This document shows, piece after piece, positions 13,431 through 13,438 of a DNA stretch of 13,438 nt. Position numbers and translations under genes: made by a program. Position 1 is the stretch's first letter; each line of letters starts with the position of its first letter. The notes below the pieces were generated by a model, which did no database searches, was not told the DNA's origin, and saw only the letters and a program-made list of their open reading frames with translations. Source of the DNA: Anaerolineae bacterium (GTDB taxonomy: Bacteria > Chloroflexota > Anaerolineae > J102); NCBI GenBank assembly GCA_026985975.1, contig JALSPL010000210.1:1-13438 (forward strand), read 5' to 3'.

Positions 13431-13438
13431 ACCACCCC

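Overview
The window comes from a bacterium of moderately high G+C content whose genes mostly carry clear Shine-Dalgarno (SD) sites. It is dominated by one long minus-strand operon for multihaem c-type cytochromes. Gene content (surface cytochromes, a NHL propeller, a NarL/NarX-type regulator pair) and the style of the intergenic repeats would fit a Chloroflexota/Anaerolineae-like environmental genome. That placement is inference; there is no rRNA or other marker gene here.

Minus strand, in order of transcription. A NarX-type sensor kinase (about 12113-10251) overlaps its NarL-type response regulator (10267-9611). A 458-bp intergenic stretch with two strong inverted repeats follows (9153-9610). 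Then comes the cytochrome operon: a degenerate, cysteine-rich pseudo-receiver (9152-8691); a membrane-anchored decahaem cytochrome c (8694-7348); a cytochrome b (7376-6450); a NapC/NirT-like cytochrome with ten haem motifs (6443-4863); a membrane-anchored TPR protein (4842-3859); a membrane-anchored NHL-repeat protein (3862-2672); and three tandem paralogous exported multihaem cytochromes (2484-1609, 1506-499, 499 to beyond the left edge). Most of the first six genes overlap or lie within 20 bp of each other. I count 35 c-type haem motifs (33 CXXCH plus one CX3CH and one CX4CH), and one further irregular CX1CH.

The simplest reading is a quinol-oxidising electron conduit. The cytochrome b and the NapC-like protein would exchange electrons with menaquinol, and the decahaem and exported cytochromes would carry them across the cell surface to or from an external partner. 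TPR and NHL proteins would serve as assembly or interaction scaffolds. The NarXL pair and the pseudo-receiver are candidate regulators.

Plus strand, right end. After an AT-rich divergent intergenic region come an ArsR-type repressor (12405-12731) and a membrane-anchored rhodanese (12774-13292). The rhodanese frame is interrupted by one in-frame TGA exactly at the second Cys of the usual YCxCPNE active-site loop. The frame then continues intact to the normal C-terminus, and a small GC-rich hairpin with G in its loop lies 16 nt after the TGA. This makes it a candidate selenoprotein and the most unusual item in the window. A hairpin/repeat cluster closes the window.
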